This document shows positions 14,943-22,514 of a DNA stretch of 64,000 nucleotides, piece by piece. The notes under the pieces were generated by a model. It did not search any database. It saw nothing but the letters and a program-made list of their open reading frames with translations, and was not told the DNA's origin. The translations under genes and the position numbers were made by a program. The stretch lies in the NCBI RefSeq assembly GCF_018531495.1, contig NZ_JAHDTI010000012.1, forward strand, positions 248,001 through 312,000, read 5' to 3'. The DNA is from Nonomuraea sediminis (lineage in GTDB: Bacteria; Actinomycetota; Actinomycetes; Streptosporangiales; Streptosporangiaceae). Within the stretch, counting starts at the first letter, position 1; every line of letters begins with the position of its first letter.

Positions 14943-15500
14943 TCAGCGCGAGGGTGCGTAGTGCAGCGCGACGATCCCGCACGCGAAGGGAGTCGTGGCG
15001 ACGAGCCTGAAGCGCTGGGTGCCGCCCTTGGGGAACACCGGCAGGCCGTCACTGGTCGAGGCCGGGTTGACGAACAGGTGCAGCTCGTCGATCAGGCCTT
15101 CGGCGATCAGGCTCGCGACCAGCGTGCCGCCCCCGTAGACGAGCAGGTCGCCGCCGGGCCGCGACTTGAGCTCGGTGATGGCCTGGACCAGGTCGCCGCC
15201 GACCACGGTGGTGTTCTCCCACGGCGACTCGGTCAGCGAGTCGGAGACCACGACCTTGGGCGTGTTGTTCATCGTGTCGATGGACTCCTGCGGCTCGTCC
15301 GCCGGACCCGAGGCCCAGTGCGGGATGAACCCCTCGGCCAGCTTGCGGCCGAGCACGATCGTGTCGACCGGTTTCCACAGCGCCGAGACGTAGTCGCCGA
15401 CGTCGTCGGTCCACGGCAGGGTCATCCAATCCATCTCGCCGTTCGGTCCGGCCATGTGGCCGTCGATGCTGACCTGTACCTGGAGCTTGAGCGTGCGCAT
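14943..15500 (-). CDS. Dihydrofolate reductase-family (RibD C-terminal) protein
   Basis: The 185-residue protein has the RibD_C/DHFR-like fold: LKLQVQVSIDGHMAGPNGEMDW at the start, VLGRKLAEGF, TKVVVSDSL-like VVVSDSLTESPWENTTVVGGD, and the NADPH-binding LVYGGGTLVASLIAEGLIDELHLF. Members are NADPH-dependent reductases or detoxifying enzymes; folate reduction itself is unlikely. It is downstream of a VOC gene on the same strand (13-base gap) and the pair is divergent from a TetR regulator at 16013. A strong hairpin ends the transcript. Confidence 0.88.
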   Translation of the reverse strand: MRTLKLQVQVSIDGHMAGPNGEMDWMTLPWTDDVGDYVSALWKPVDTIVLGRKLAEGFIPHWASGPADEPQESIDTMNNTPKVVVSDSLTESPWENTTVVGGDLVQAITELKSRPGGDLLVYGGGTLVASLIAEGLIDELHLFVNPASTSDGLPVFPKGGTQRFRLVATTPFACGIVALHYAPSR

Positions 15501-15513
15501 GGCTGACTTCCCT

Positions 15514-15906
15514 TCAGGCCGCGGCCAGGTGGAGGACGTTCCAGAGGTGCCCGTCGAGGTCGCGGAACCCGCGGGAGTACATCGGGCCCTCCTCCATCGG
15601 CTCGCCGGCGGCCTGGCCGCCGGCCGACACCGCGGCCTCGGCCAGCTCGTCGACGCGCTCCCGGCCGTCCACTGACAGGGCCAGCGCCACCTCCTGCACC
15701 GTGCGCGTGTCGGCGGGATCTCTCTCGGTGATGGTCTTGAAGAACGGCTCCGTGACGAGCAGGGCATAGATGTTCTCGTCGATGATCATGCAGCCGGCCT
15801 CGTCGTTGGTGAGGTTCTCGTCGAAGGCGAAGCCCAGCTTCGTGAAGAATTCGATGGACGCGTTCAGATCGCTGACGTGCAGGTTGACGAAGATCTGGGT
15901 ACCCAT
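15514..15906 (-). CDS. VOC-superfamily protein
   Basis: This 130-residue VOC protein (MGTQIFVNLHVSDLNASIEF, AFDENLTNDEAGCMIIDENI, DLDGHLWNVLHL) is of the subgroup often annotated as glyoxalase/bleomycin-resistance-like. The ATG at 15906 is preferred over an upstream TTG because AGGA lies nine bases before it. It heads a two-gene unit with the RibD-like reductase and is divergent from the TetR regulator; the two palindromes in between are the likely control sites. Substrate unknown. Confidence 0.87.
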   Translation of the reverse strand: MGTQIFVNLHVSDLNASIEFFTKLGFAFDENLTNDEAGCMIIDENIYALLVTEPFFKTITERDPADTRTVQEVALALSVDGRERVDELAEAAVSAGGQAAGEPMEEGPMYSRGFRDLDGHLWNVLHLAAA

Positions 15907-15935
15907 GGCCAATTCCTGTCTCTGGGGGACACTTA

Positions 15936-15992
15936 GTGTCCGTCGGACACAAGGTGTACGCTAGACACAGCACGTCGGGGTTGACAACCCCG
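15936..15992. promoter_or_regulatory. Two palindromic operators in a divergent promoter region
   Basis: GTGTCCGTCGGACAC (15936-15950) is a perfect seven-base inverted repeat around one base, and GTGTAC plus GTCTAG/AGACAC words follow it. A second perfect repeat, CGGGGTTGACAACCCCG (15976-15992), contains a TTGACA -35-like hexamer. They lie between the VOC/RibD operon and the TetR gene, which has a strong GAAGGAGG ribosome site. The TetR protein probably binds the first to repress both directions; the second may belong to another regulator. Confidence 0.75.
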
Positions 15993-16012
15993 AAATTTCC
16001 GAAGGAGGACGG

Positions 16013-16714
16013 ATGGCGACCGACGAAGGCGGCGCGCTCGGCTTGCTCTGGAGCCAGCAGCGCACGGAGAAACAGGCGCGGCCCTCGCTGAGCCTCGACC
16101 TGATCGCCCGGGCCGCCATCGAGATCGCCGACAACGACGGCATCGCCGCGGTGTCCATGCAGCGCGTGGCCGGTGACCTGGGCTTCACCAAGATGTCGCT
16201 CTACCGCTACGTGACCAGCAAGGCCGAGCTCACGGCCGTGATGATCGACACCGCCGTGGGCGAACCGCCCGACCTGAAGCAGGTGACCGGCTGGCGGCCC
16301 AGGATGGAGGAGTTCACCAGGCTGCTGGCCGAGACCTGGTCACGCCATCCGTGGTTGCCCATGGTGACGACGGGCAACCGCCCGATGGGCCCCAACGAGA
16401 TCGGCTGGATCGACTCGGCTGTCAGCACGCTCTCCGGGACGAACCTGACGGGAGGCGAACGGCTGGCCGCGGCGTTCCTGCTGTTCGCGCACGTCCGCAA
16501 CACCCAGTCCGCGGCCGTGGCGGGCACCGGGCCCTGGACCACCGACACCACGATGGGAGGGCTCATCGCCCGGCACGGGGCTCGCTTCCCCGACCTTTCG
16601 CAGGCGATGGCGGAGACCGGCGACGTGCTCGACGACAACGGCCGCCGCTTCGGCCTCGACCGCATCTTCGACGGCATCGCCACGCTGATCGCGCAGCGGG
16701 AAGGTCAGGCCTGA
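16013..16714 (+). CDS. TetR/AcrR-family regulator
   Basis: The 233-residue protein has a TetR DNA-binding domain starting unusually late (about residues 27-75; LSLDLIARAAIEIADNDGIAAVSMQRVAGDLGFTKMSLYRYVTSKAEL) after a 25-residue extension, and a TetR_C-type ligand domain. It is divergent from the VOC/RibD pair, with perfect palindromes between, so it most likely represses them. The 3' end overlaps the convergent WYL regulator by ten bases. Ligand unknown. Confidence 0.9.
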   Translation: MATDEGGALGLLWSQQRTEKQARPSLSLDLIARAAIEIADNDGIAAVSMQRVAGDLGFTKMSLYRYVTSKAELTAVMIDTAVGEPPDLKQVTGWRPRMEEFTRLLAETWSRHPWLPMVTTGNRPMGPNEIGWIDSAVSTLSGTNLTGGERLAAAFLLFAHVRNTQSAAVAGTGPWTTDTTMGGLIARHGARFPDLSQAMAETGDVLDDNGRRFGLDRIFDGIATLIAQREGQA

Positions 16715-17652
16715 GCGTAGCGGGCGGCCAGCGTGTGCAGGTGGTCGCGCAGTTCGGGCGGGTCTAGCACGGTGAACGGCACGCCCAGGCTGCCCAGGAA
16801 CGAGGCCAGGTCGTGCAGGTTCTCGCTGCCCGTCTCCAGCAGGCACGACCCGTCGTCCTGCTCCCGTAGCAGCCCGGCCGCGGGAGGCAGCCGCTCGGCG
16901 ACCGCCTCGACGGGGCAGTGCAGCCGCACCTTGGCGGGATAGCGGTACGCGGTCGAGGCCGTGCCGCGCACCACGTGCGTCACCGCGTCGCCCTCCGGCG
17001 GCTCCCTGGGCGTGAAGCGCGGTCCGTTGGGCGTGCGGAGGCGGATCCTGTCGGCACGGAAGGTGCGCCAGTCGTTCCTGTCGTTGTCCCAGGCCAGCAG
17101 GTACCAGCGCCGCCCGGTGTGGACGAGGCGGTGCGGCTCGGCCCGCCGTACGCCCGCCGTGCCGTCGTGGCCCTGGTAGTCGAAGCGCAGGCCCTCGCGG
17201 TCGCGGACGGCGGCGGCGATGCCGATGAGCGTGTCAGGGTCCACGGTCGGCACCCGGCCGGGCACGGTCAGCGTGGCCGTGAGCAGGGCGTCCGTGCGGT
17301 GGCGCAGCCGGGAGGGCAGCAGCCGGCGCAGCTTGGCCAGGGCGCTCAGCGAGGTCTCCTCGATCCCCGTCACCGTGCCGCTGGCGGCGGCGTGCAGGCT
17401 GATGGCCACCGCCACCGCCTCCTCGTCGTCCAGCAGCAGCGGGGGCAGCGCGGCGCCGGGGGCGAGCCGGTAGCCGCCGGCCGTGCCCGTCGTGGAGTGG
17501 ACCTGGTAGCCGAGGATGCGCAGCCGCTCGATGTCGTTGCGCACGGTCCTGGTGGTGACGCCGAGCCTGTCGGCCAGGTCGGCGCCCGACCAGTCAGGAC
17601 GGGACTGCATCAACGACAGCAGCCGGAGCAGGCGGACCGAGGTTTCCAACAT
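16705..17652 (-). CDS. YafY-type WYL-domain transcriptional regulator
   Basis: The 315-residue protein has an N-terminal HTH_11 winged helix (SVRLLRLLSLMQSRPDWSGA, DLADRLGVTTRTVRNDIERL) and a WYL sensor domain (GLRFDYQGHDG, RWYLLAWDNDRNDWRTFRADRI) with its C-terminal extension. WYL regulators respond to nucleic-acid or small ligands and often repress a divergent gene. Here the divergent gene is a VOC protein and GGAACCGCAGGTTCC lies between them. GGGGAA precedes the ATG at 17652. Confidence 0.92.
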   Translation of the reverse strand: MLETSVRLLRLLSLMQSRPDWSGADLADRLGVTTRTVRNDIERLRILGYQVHSTTGTAGGYRLAPGAALPPLLLDDEEAVAVAISLHAAASGTVTGIEETSLSALAKLRRLLPSRLRHRTDALLTATLTVPGRVPTVDPDTLIGIAAAVRDREGLRFDYQGHDGTAGVRRAEPHRLVHTGRRWYLLAWDNDRNDWRTFRADRIRLRTPNGPRFTPREPPEGDAVTHVVRGTASTAYRYPAKVRLHCPVEAVAERLPPAAGLLREQDDGSCLLETGSENLHDLASFLGSLGVPFTVLDPPELRDHLHTLAARYAQA

Positions 17653-17675
17653 TTCCCCAGTCTGCCAGTCCTTGA

Positions 17676-17690
17676 GGAACCGCAGGTTCC
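17676..17690. promoter_or_regulatory. Palindromic operator GGAACCGCAGGTTCC
   Basis: This is a perfect six-base inverted repeat around GCA in the 84-base gap between the divergent WYL regulator and VOC gene. It is the only clear palindrome there, so it is the probable site of the WYL regulator. TTGAGG just upstream (17673-17678) may be a -35 for the VOC gene. Confidence 0.65.
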
Positions 17691-17736
17691 ACAAGGCCCC
17701 GTACCTTGGGCGACATAACCCCCGAAGGGAGCAGAA

Positions 17737-18150
17737 ATGTTGCGAGGCATCGCCACCGTCGTCTTCACCGCCGAGGACGTCGAGGCCGCCAAGGAGTGGT
17801 ACACCGAACTGCTCGGCGTCGAGGCCTACTTCAGCAGGCCCGGGCCCGACGGACGGACGGCCTACGCCGAGTTCCGCATCGGCGACTACCAGACCGAGCT
17901 GGGCCTGCTCGACCGGCGCTTCTCGCCCCAGCCGCCGGGCGCGGCGCCCGGCGGCGTGGTCGCGAACTGGGCGGTCGACGACATCGAGGCCTCGTTCCAG
18001 CGGCTGCTCGACCTGGGCGCCAAGGAGTACGAGCCGATCACCACCCGCGGCGAGGGCTTCATCACTGCCTCCGTGATCGACCCGTTCGGCAACGTCCTCG
18101 GCATCATGCACAACACGCACTACCTGGCGATACTGGGACCCCAGGGCTAG
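17737..18150 (+). CDS. VOC-superfamily protein
   Basis: The 137-residue protein has a clear VOC pattern: IATVVFTAEDVEAAKEWYTE, AEFRIGDYQTELGLLDRRF, NWAVDDIEASFQRLLDLGAK and FITASVIDPFGNVLGIMHN. The ATG follows GAAGGGAG. It is divergent from the WYL regulator, which most likely controls it, and its stop overlaps the convergent thioesterase by four bases. Similar pairs are widespread in actinobacteria. Substrate unknown. Confidence 0.88.
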   Translation: MLRGIATVVFTAEDVEAAKEWYTELLGVEAYFSRPGPDGRTAYAEFRIGDYQTELGLLDRRFSPQPPGAAPGGVVANWAVDDIEASFQRLLDLGAKEYEPITTRGEGFITASVIDPFGNVLGIMHNTHYLAILGPQG

Positions 18151-18578
18151 CCAGGTGTGGGCACGGGGCGCATCAGAGGCGTGGCGGCTTCGCGGATCGC
18201 CTCGCTGAAGGGGGCGGGGCGGAGGGTGGCGGGGTCGAGGTTGACGTTGACCCGGTGGCCGTCGGCGTGGGTGGTGCACCCATCGGCCGACATGACGCGG
18301 AAGCCGTACACGCCGCTGCTGGTGCCCATGCGATCCAGCCAGAACTCCACCAGCACCTCGCCCGCCCCGACGATCGGGGCGTGGTAGGTGATCTTGAACT
18401 CGCGCACGGCCAGGTAAACGTCGGGAAAGGCGGAGACCGACGGGTCGAACGCCCAGCCCCGCTCGGTCCAGAAGGCCGAGATGGCCCGCTCGACCAGCAG
18501 TGCGTAGCGCGAGTTGTGCAGCAGGCCCATCGCGTCCAGGTCGTCGAAGTGCACCTGGACGGGCCGGATCTGGGTCAC
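18147..18578 (-). CDS. Acyl-CoA thioesterase, 4HBT hotdog family
   Basis: This 143-residue protein is a 4-hydroxybenzoyl-CoA-thioesterase/YbgC-like hotdog protein: VQVHFDDLDAMGLLHNSRYA carries the catalytic Asp of the family, followed by the long helix LLVERAISAFWTERGW and strands REFKITYHAPIVGAGEVLVE. It would hydrolyse acyl-CoA esters in the cytosol. The GTG at 18578 lies seven bases after GGAGGAC, the ribosome site being in the last codons of the TetR gene upstream, so the two are co-transcribed. Confidence 0.88.
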   Translation of the reverse strand: MTQIRPVQVHFDDLDAMGLLHNSRYALLVERAISAFWTERGWAFDPSVSAFPDVYLAVREFKITYHAPIVGAGEVLVEFWLDRMGTSSGVYGFRVMSADGCTTHADGHRVNVNLDPATLRPAPFSEAIREAATPLMRPVPTPG

Positions 18579-18582
18579 GTGT

Positions 18583-19215
18583 TCAGTCCTCCGGGAGGAG
18601 ATTCGGGTTCGTCGACAGCGCGCGCAGGCGCTGCAGTACGGCACGGCGGGAGTGGACGAAGGCGAGCTCCTGGTTGACCAGCCGGGAGCAGGTGACGGCC
18701 GCCTCGCCCAGGGCGTCGATCTCGAAGGCCAGCTGGGCGGGGTCGACCGAGCGGTCCAGCTCCCCGAGCCCGACGGCCCGCTCGACCTGGGCGCGCAGGT
18801 AGTCCAGCCAGAACGTCACGGCCTGGGCCAGGTGCTCCTTGACCGGGCCGGGCCGGTCGTCGAACTCCACCTGCGCGGCGAAGAAGAAGCAGCCGCCGGG
18901 CAGCACCCGGTCGGTGTAGAAGCGCAGACGGGCCTCGTGCAGGGCGAACAGCCGCCGCACGCCGGGGGCGGCGGTACGCGCGGGCATGACGACGCGTTCG
19001 CGCCACTGCCGCGAGGCCCAGTCGATGGTGTCCAGCTGCAGATGCTGCTTGTCCGTCCAATGCGCGAAAAATCCGGACTTGCTGACTCCGGCGGCGGCCG
19101 CCAGCCGCCCCAGCGTGAGCCCTTCGAGCCCGTCGACCGAGGCCAGAGACACCGCCTGATCGAGGATCGCCTCCCGGCTGCGCTGCCCCCGGAGCTTCCG
19201 CCCGTCTGTGGTCAT
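18583..19215 (-). CDS. TetR/AcrR-family regulator
   Basis: The 210-residue regulator has a standard TetR helix-turn-helix (REAILDQAVSLASVDGLEGL, TLGRLAAAAGVSKSGFFAHW) and a TetR_C_6-like ligand domain containing GGCFFFAAQVEFDDRPGPV. It sits four bases after an MFS exporter gene and directly before the thioesterase, all on the minus strand. An AACGATCGGTCGTT operator-like sequence lies 17 bases upstream, inside the last codons of the exporter gene. It probably represses itself, the thioesterase, and possibly the exporter. Confidence 0.9.
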   Translation of the reverse strand: MTTDGRKLRGQRSREAILDQAVSLASVDGLEGLTLGRLAAAAGVSKSGFFAHWTDKQHLQLDTIDWASRQWRERVVMPARTAAPGVRRLFALHEARLRFYTDRVLPGGCFFFAAQVEFDDRPGPVKEHLAQAVTFWLDYLRAQVERAVGLGELDRSVDPAQLAFEIDALGEAAVTCSRLVNQELAFVHSRRAVLQRLRALSTNPNLLPED

Positions 19216-19219
19216 GCCC

Positions 19220-20335
19220 TCAGACTATATGAACGATCGGTCGTTTAGATACTCGGGTGGCCAGAGTGACCGCCACCAGCACGAGCGGCAGCGCCGTCCA
19301 CGGCAGCGCCCCGGCTCCGGCGCCGTCCAGCACGAGCCCGCCCAGGAACGATCCGCCCGCGATTCCCGCGTTGTAGACGGTGGTCTGCATCGAGGTGGCC
19401 ACGTCGGCGTTCGCCGGGCCGGAGGCCTCCACCAGCGAGGCCTGCAACAGCGTGGGCGCACCACCGAAGGCCGCCCCCCACACCGCCACAGCCACCAGCG
19501 GCGCCGCCCCGGCCAGCCCGAGCGCCAGCATCGCCAGGGCGATCAGCGCGAGCGCGCCCAGCAGCAACGCCCGCAGATACCGGTCCACGAAAGCGCCCGT
19601 GAGCGCCACCCCCGCCACCGTGGCGAGGCCGAAGACGAGCAGGACCAGGCCGGTGTCACCGGGGGAGAACGGCGCGAGGTAGGTGTACATCGCCTGGTGG
19701 CCCAGCAGCAGGAACGCCGTCGCGGCCAGCACCGTGCGGATCCCCGGCAGTGCCACCACCTCCCGCAGCGGGGCCCGCGACGCCGCCGGCTCGCCGGGCA
19801 GGTCGGGCACCGCCCAGCGGACCCAGCCCACCAGCAGCACGGCCACGGCCGACAGCGCGGCGAAAGCCGTACGCCAGCCCAGGACGCCCGCCAGCGCGGT
19901 GCCCGCAGGGATGCCGAAGCACAGCGCGACCGTGATGCCCGCCGAGACGATCGCGATGGCCCGCCCGCGGCGCTCGGCCGGCACCATCCTGGCGGCGTAG
20001 CCGACGAGCATGGCCCACATCGTGCCGCCCATCACCCCCGCGAGCAGCCGGGCGGCGAAGGTGAGCGGATAGGAGTCCGAGACCGCGGTCACCAGGTTGA
20101 ACAGGGCGAACCCGGCCAGCACCACCATCAGCAACGGCCGCCGCCGCAACCCGCGCACCAGCGCCGTCACCGGGATCGCCGCGGCGAAGGACGCCAGCGC
20201 GTAGGCCGTCACCAGGAACCCGACCTGGGCCTGCGAGACTCCCATGGACGCGCTCAGCTGGGGGAGCAGCCCGGCGGGCAGCAACTCGGTCATCACGGCG
20301 GTGAAGGCGGCGGTGAACAGGGCGAACAGCTTCAT
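19220..20335 (-). CDS. MFS transporter (DHA1/arabinose-efflux type)
   Basis: This 371-residue membrane protein shows about twelve hydrophobic helices and the motif PVTALVRGLRRRPLLMVVL between helices 2 and 3. The N-terminus MTELLPAGLLPQLSASMGVS is typical of the AraJ-like/Cmr drug-efflux subgroup, proton-driven exporters in the inner membrane. It is divergent from a MerR regulator with the TCACATCAGTGTGA site between them, and its 3' end carries the TetR operator of the next gene. Substrate unknown. Confidence 0.88.
   Translation of the reverse strand: MKLFALFTAAFTAVMTELLPAGLLPQLSASMGVSQAQVGFLVTAYALASFAAAIPVTALVRGLRRRPLLMVVLAGFALFNLVTAVSDSYPLTFAARLLAGVMGGTMWAMLVGYAARMVPAERRGRAIAIVSAGITVALCFGIPAGTALAGVLGWRTAFAALSAVAVLLVGWVRWAVPDLPGEPAASRAPLREVVALPGIRTVLAATAFLLLGHQAMYTYLAPFSPGDTGLVLLVFGLATVAGVALTGAFVDRYLRALLLGALALIALAMLALGLAGAAPLVAVAVWGAAFGGAPTLLQASLVEASGPANADVATSMQTTVYNAGIAGGSFLGGLVLDGAGAGALPWTALPLVLVAVTLATRVSKRPIVHIV
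19232..19245. promoter_or_regulatory. TetR operator-like AACGATCGGTCGTT inside exporter 3' end
   Basis: AACGA and TCGTT arms flank TCGG, close to the AACGANCGNTCGTT class of TetR operators. It overlaps the last codons of the MFS gene and stands 17 bases before the TetR start, so the regulatory site is embedded in coding sequence. Binding by the adjacent TetR protein is inferred from position. Confidence 0.7.
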
Positions 20336-20354
20336 GAGCGCTATGCTGAAACCT

Positions 20355-20368
20355 TCACATCAGTGTGA
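20355..20368. promoter_or_regulatory. MerR-type operator TCACATCAGTGTGA
   Basis: TCACA and TGTGA arms flank four bases in the 43-base gap between the divergent MFS exporter and MerR gene. The compact gap leaves room only for overlapping promoters, the usual MerR layout in which the regulator twists a long-spacer promoter. Binding by the adjacent MerR protein is inferred. Confidence 0.65.
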
Positions 20369-20378
20369 GGGCAAACGG

Positions 20379-20744
20379 ATGAGGATCGGCGAGCTGTCGC
20401 GGCGCACCGGGGTGCCGCCCCGCATGCTGCGCTACTACGAGGAGCAGGACCTGCTGCACCCCGACCGGTCCGCCAACGGCTACCGCCGCTACGGCGAGGA
20501 CACGCTCCACCGCGTCCAGCAGATCCGCGGCCTGCTCGACTCCGGCCTGACCACCGAGATCATCAGAAGGATCCTGCCGTTCCTCGACGGCATCCTGGTC
20601 CACCCCGACTGCGTGACGCCCGAGGTCACCGCCATGCTGAACGGCGAGGCGGAGCGGCTGACGCAGCGCATCGACTGCCTGAGCCGCAACCGCGACGCCA
20701 TCCTGGCCTATCTGACGGCCATCTCCGGCCGCCGCCCCGAGTAG
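20379..20744 (+). CDS. MerR-family regulator
   Basis: The 121-residue protein has the MerR winged helix (MRIGELSRRTGVPPRMLRYY, EEQDLLHPDRSANGYRRYGE), a dimerisation helix, and a short effector tail containing one Cys (HPDCVTPEV). It is divergent from the MFS exporter at 19220-20335 and convergent with another MFS gene that overlaps its 3' end by 37 bases. It likely senses a drug-like compound and activates the exporter. GAGGG stands nine bases before the ATG. Confidence 0.9.
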   Translation: MRIGELSRRTGVPPRMLRYYEEQDLLHPDRSANGYRRYGEDTLHRVQQIRGLLDSGLTTEIIRRILPFLDGILVHPDCVTPEVTAMLNGEAERLTQRIDCLSRNRDAILAYLTAISGRRPE

Positions 20745-21844
20745 CTCACGACCGCGCCCGCGACGGTGACCGCGGCCGCCACCAGATACAGCCCGCGCAG
20801 GCCGGGCCCGCCGTCGATGACCTGCCCGCCGAGCCAGCCGGCGAAGGCGGCGGCCAGCTGGTAGGCGGAGGCGTTGACCGCCATCGCCAGCGTCGGCGCC
20901 TCGGCGGCCGCCCCCAGCACGCGGGCCTGCATGCCGGGCACGACGGCGAAGCCCAGCGCCCCGAGGACGAACACCATCACCGCCGTGGCCACCGGGCTGC
21001 CGCTGACCAGCCAGGTCAGCACCAGCGCCGCCGCCAGAACGGCGAGCAGCCCGACCTGCGCCGCCACCGGCGCCCGGTCCGACAGCCGGCCACCGGCCAG
21101 GTTGCCCACCGTGGCGCCCACGCCGTACACCAGCAGCAGCACCGCGACCGCGCCGGCGGCGAAGCCGGTGACGCCGGTCAGCAGCGGCGCCAGGTAGGTG
21201 AAGACCATGAGCAGGCCGGCGTTGCCCACGGCGGTGACGGCGATCGCGAGCTGCACGTCCCTGCGCCGGAAGACGCGCAGTTCGGCCACCGCCGAGGTCG
21301 GGGCGTGCGCGACGTCGGGCACGAACCGCAGCACGAGCACCAGCCCCACCGCCCCGCACGCCACGATCGCCCAGAACGTGGCACGCCAGCCGTACCCGGT
21401 GCCGACGAACGTGCCGATCGGCGCGCCCAGGATCATGGCCAGGTTCATCCCGAAGACGAGCTTGGACACGGTCGAGGCCTGCTTGTCCGGCGGCGCGGAG
21501 GAGGCGGCGATCACGATGGCGTTGGCGAAGAACGTCGAGGTCACCAGGGCGGTCACCACCCGCGCGGCGAACAGCACGGTGTATCCGGGGGCCAGCGCCG
21601 AGGCCAGATTGCCCGCCACGGCGACGGCCAGCAGCACCACGATCAGCGGTTTGCGCGGGAAGCGGGCGGTGACCGCGGTCAGCGTGGGACCGCCGACGAT
21701 CATCCCGATCGCGTAGGCGGTGACGAGCAGCCCGGCCGCCGGCACGGACACCCCGAGATCCTGCGATATGTCGGGCAGGATCCCGGCGATGACGAACTCG
21801 CCGGTGGTGATGCCGAAGACGCACAACATGAGCGAGGGGAGCAT
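20708..21844 (-). CDS. MFS transporter (DHA1 type)
   Basis: The 378-residue exporter has twelve predicted helices; LMLCVFGITTGEFVIAGILP at the start and TAVTARFPRKPLIVVLLAV between helices 2 and 3 mark the Cmr/PbuE-type DHA1 group of proton-driven drug or metabolite exporters. CTAGGAG precedes the ATG. It follows a TetR gene on the same strand, and the two promoters share a 24-base operator-like sequence. Its 3' end overlaps the convergent MerR gene by 37 bases, so opposing transcription could interfere. Confidence 0.88.
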   Translation of the reverse strand: MLPSLMLCVFGITTGEFVIAGILPDISQDLGVSVPAAGLLVTAYAIGMIVGGPTLTAVTARFPRKPLIVVLLAVAVAGNLASALAPGYTVLFAARVVTALVTSTFFANAIVIAASSAPPDKQASTVSKLVFGMNLAMILGAPIGTFVGTGYGWRATFWAIVACGAVGLVLVLRFVPDVAHAPTSAVAELRVFRRRDVQLAIAVTAVGNAGLLMVFTYLAPLLTGVTGFAAGAVAVLLLVYGVGATVGNLAGGRLSDRAPVAAQVGLLAVLAAALVLTWLVSGSPVATAVMVFVLGALGFAVVPGMQARVLGAAAEAPTLAMAVNASAYQLAAAFAGWLGGQVIDGGPGLRGLYLVAAAVTVAGAVVSYSGRRPEMAVR

Positions 21845-21853
21845 CGAACTCCT

Positions 21854-21877
21854 AGTTCTTTATCAACCAGTACAAAA
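21854..21877 (-). promoter_or_regulatory. Shared TetR operator-like site upstream of MFS gene
   Basis: On the minus strand this site reads TTTTGTACTGGTTGATAAAG followed by AACT. It matches the site at 22491-22514 (plus strand) at nearly all positions: TT-TGTAC-GGT-G-T-AAGAAC. It lies right before the exporter's ribosome site, where a bound repressor would block transcription. That the neighbouring TetR binds both sites is inferred from their similarity and positions. Confidence 0.75.
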
Positions 21878-21891
21878 CAAAGGCAGCCCTT

Positions 21892-22473
21892 TTACAGGGA
21901 GTCGAGCGCCCCCTCGACCACGTCGATCAGGGCCTGCCGGTCGTCGGTGACCTTGGCGAGCACGCGCAGGCCGTAGTAGGTGCTCTGCAGCGTCCGCGCC
22001 ACCTGCAGCGGCGGCCGGCCCGCGGACAGCTCGCCGGTGCTCTGCCCGACGGTCACCAGGTGGCACAGCGCCTGCTCCAGGTCGTCGAACTGCCGCCGCA
22101 CCAGCGCCGTCACCTCCCCGGTACGGCCGGCCTGCTCGCTGGCGGCGTTGAGCGCCAGGCAGCCGCGCCGGCCGGGGTCGGCCAGGTCGGCCTCGATGAC
22201 GCCGAGCATGAGGTCCCGGATGCGTTCGCGGACCGAGGTCCCGGGTTCGGACAGCATGTCCAGCTGGCGCTCGGCCCAGGTGGCGGCGTAACGCCGTACC
22301 GCCTCCTCGTACAGGTGGCGCTTGCTGCCGAAGGCGTTGTAGAGGCTGCCGCGGCCCAGGCCCGTGCGCTTGCACAGGTCCTCGGTGCTGGTCGCCTCGT
22401 AGCCCTTCTCCCAGAACAGCGTCATCGCCGCGTCGATCGCGGCCTGCTCGTCGAACTCCCTGGGCCTTGCCAT
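21892..22473 (-). CDS. TetR/AcrR-family regulator
   Basis: The 193-residue protein begins MARPREFDEQAAIDAAMTLF and has the DNA-binding helices STEDLCKRTGLGRGSLYNAF, then a TetR_C_16/ AcrR-like ligand domain with the RRGCLALNAASE signature seen in the Rv1255-like/YxaF group. It lies 47 bases before an MFS exporter on the same strand, and similar operator-like sequences occur at both promoters, so it probably represses itself and the exporter. Confidence 0.92.
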   Translation of the reverse strand: MARPREFDEQAAIDAAMTLFWEKGYEATSTEDLCKRTGLGRGSLYNAFGSKRHLYEEAVRRYAATWAERQLDMLSEPGTSVRERIRDLMLGVIEADLADPGRRGCLALNAASEQAGRTGEVTALVRRQFDDLEQALCHLVTVGQSTGELSAGRPPLQVARTLQSTYYGLRVLAKVTDDRQALIDVVEGALDSL

Positions 22474-22490
22474 GCCGCCGACGCTAGCGG

Positions 22491-22514
22491 TTCTGTACAG
22501 GTCGGTCAAGAACC
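22491..22514 (+). promoter_or_regulatory. Shared TetR operator-like site upstream of TetR gene
   Basis: TTCTGTACAGGTCGGTCAAG followed by AACC matches the site at 21854-21877 in inverted orientation. It starts 18 bases before the TetR ATG and runs into the last codons of the Lrp-type gene. The GTAC core and AAGAAC tail are the conserved parts. Confidence 0.75.
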
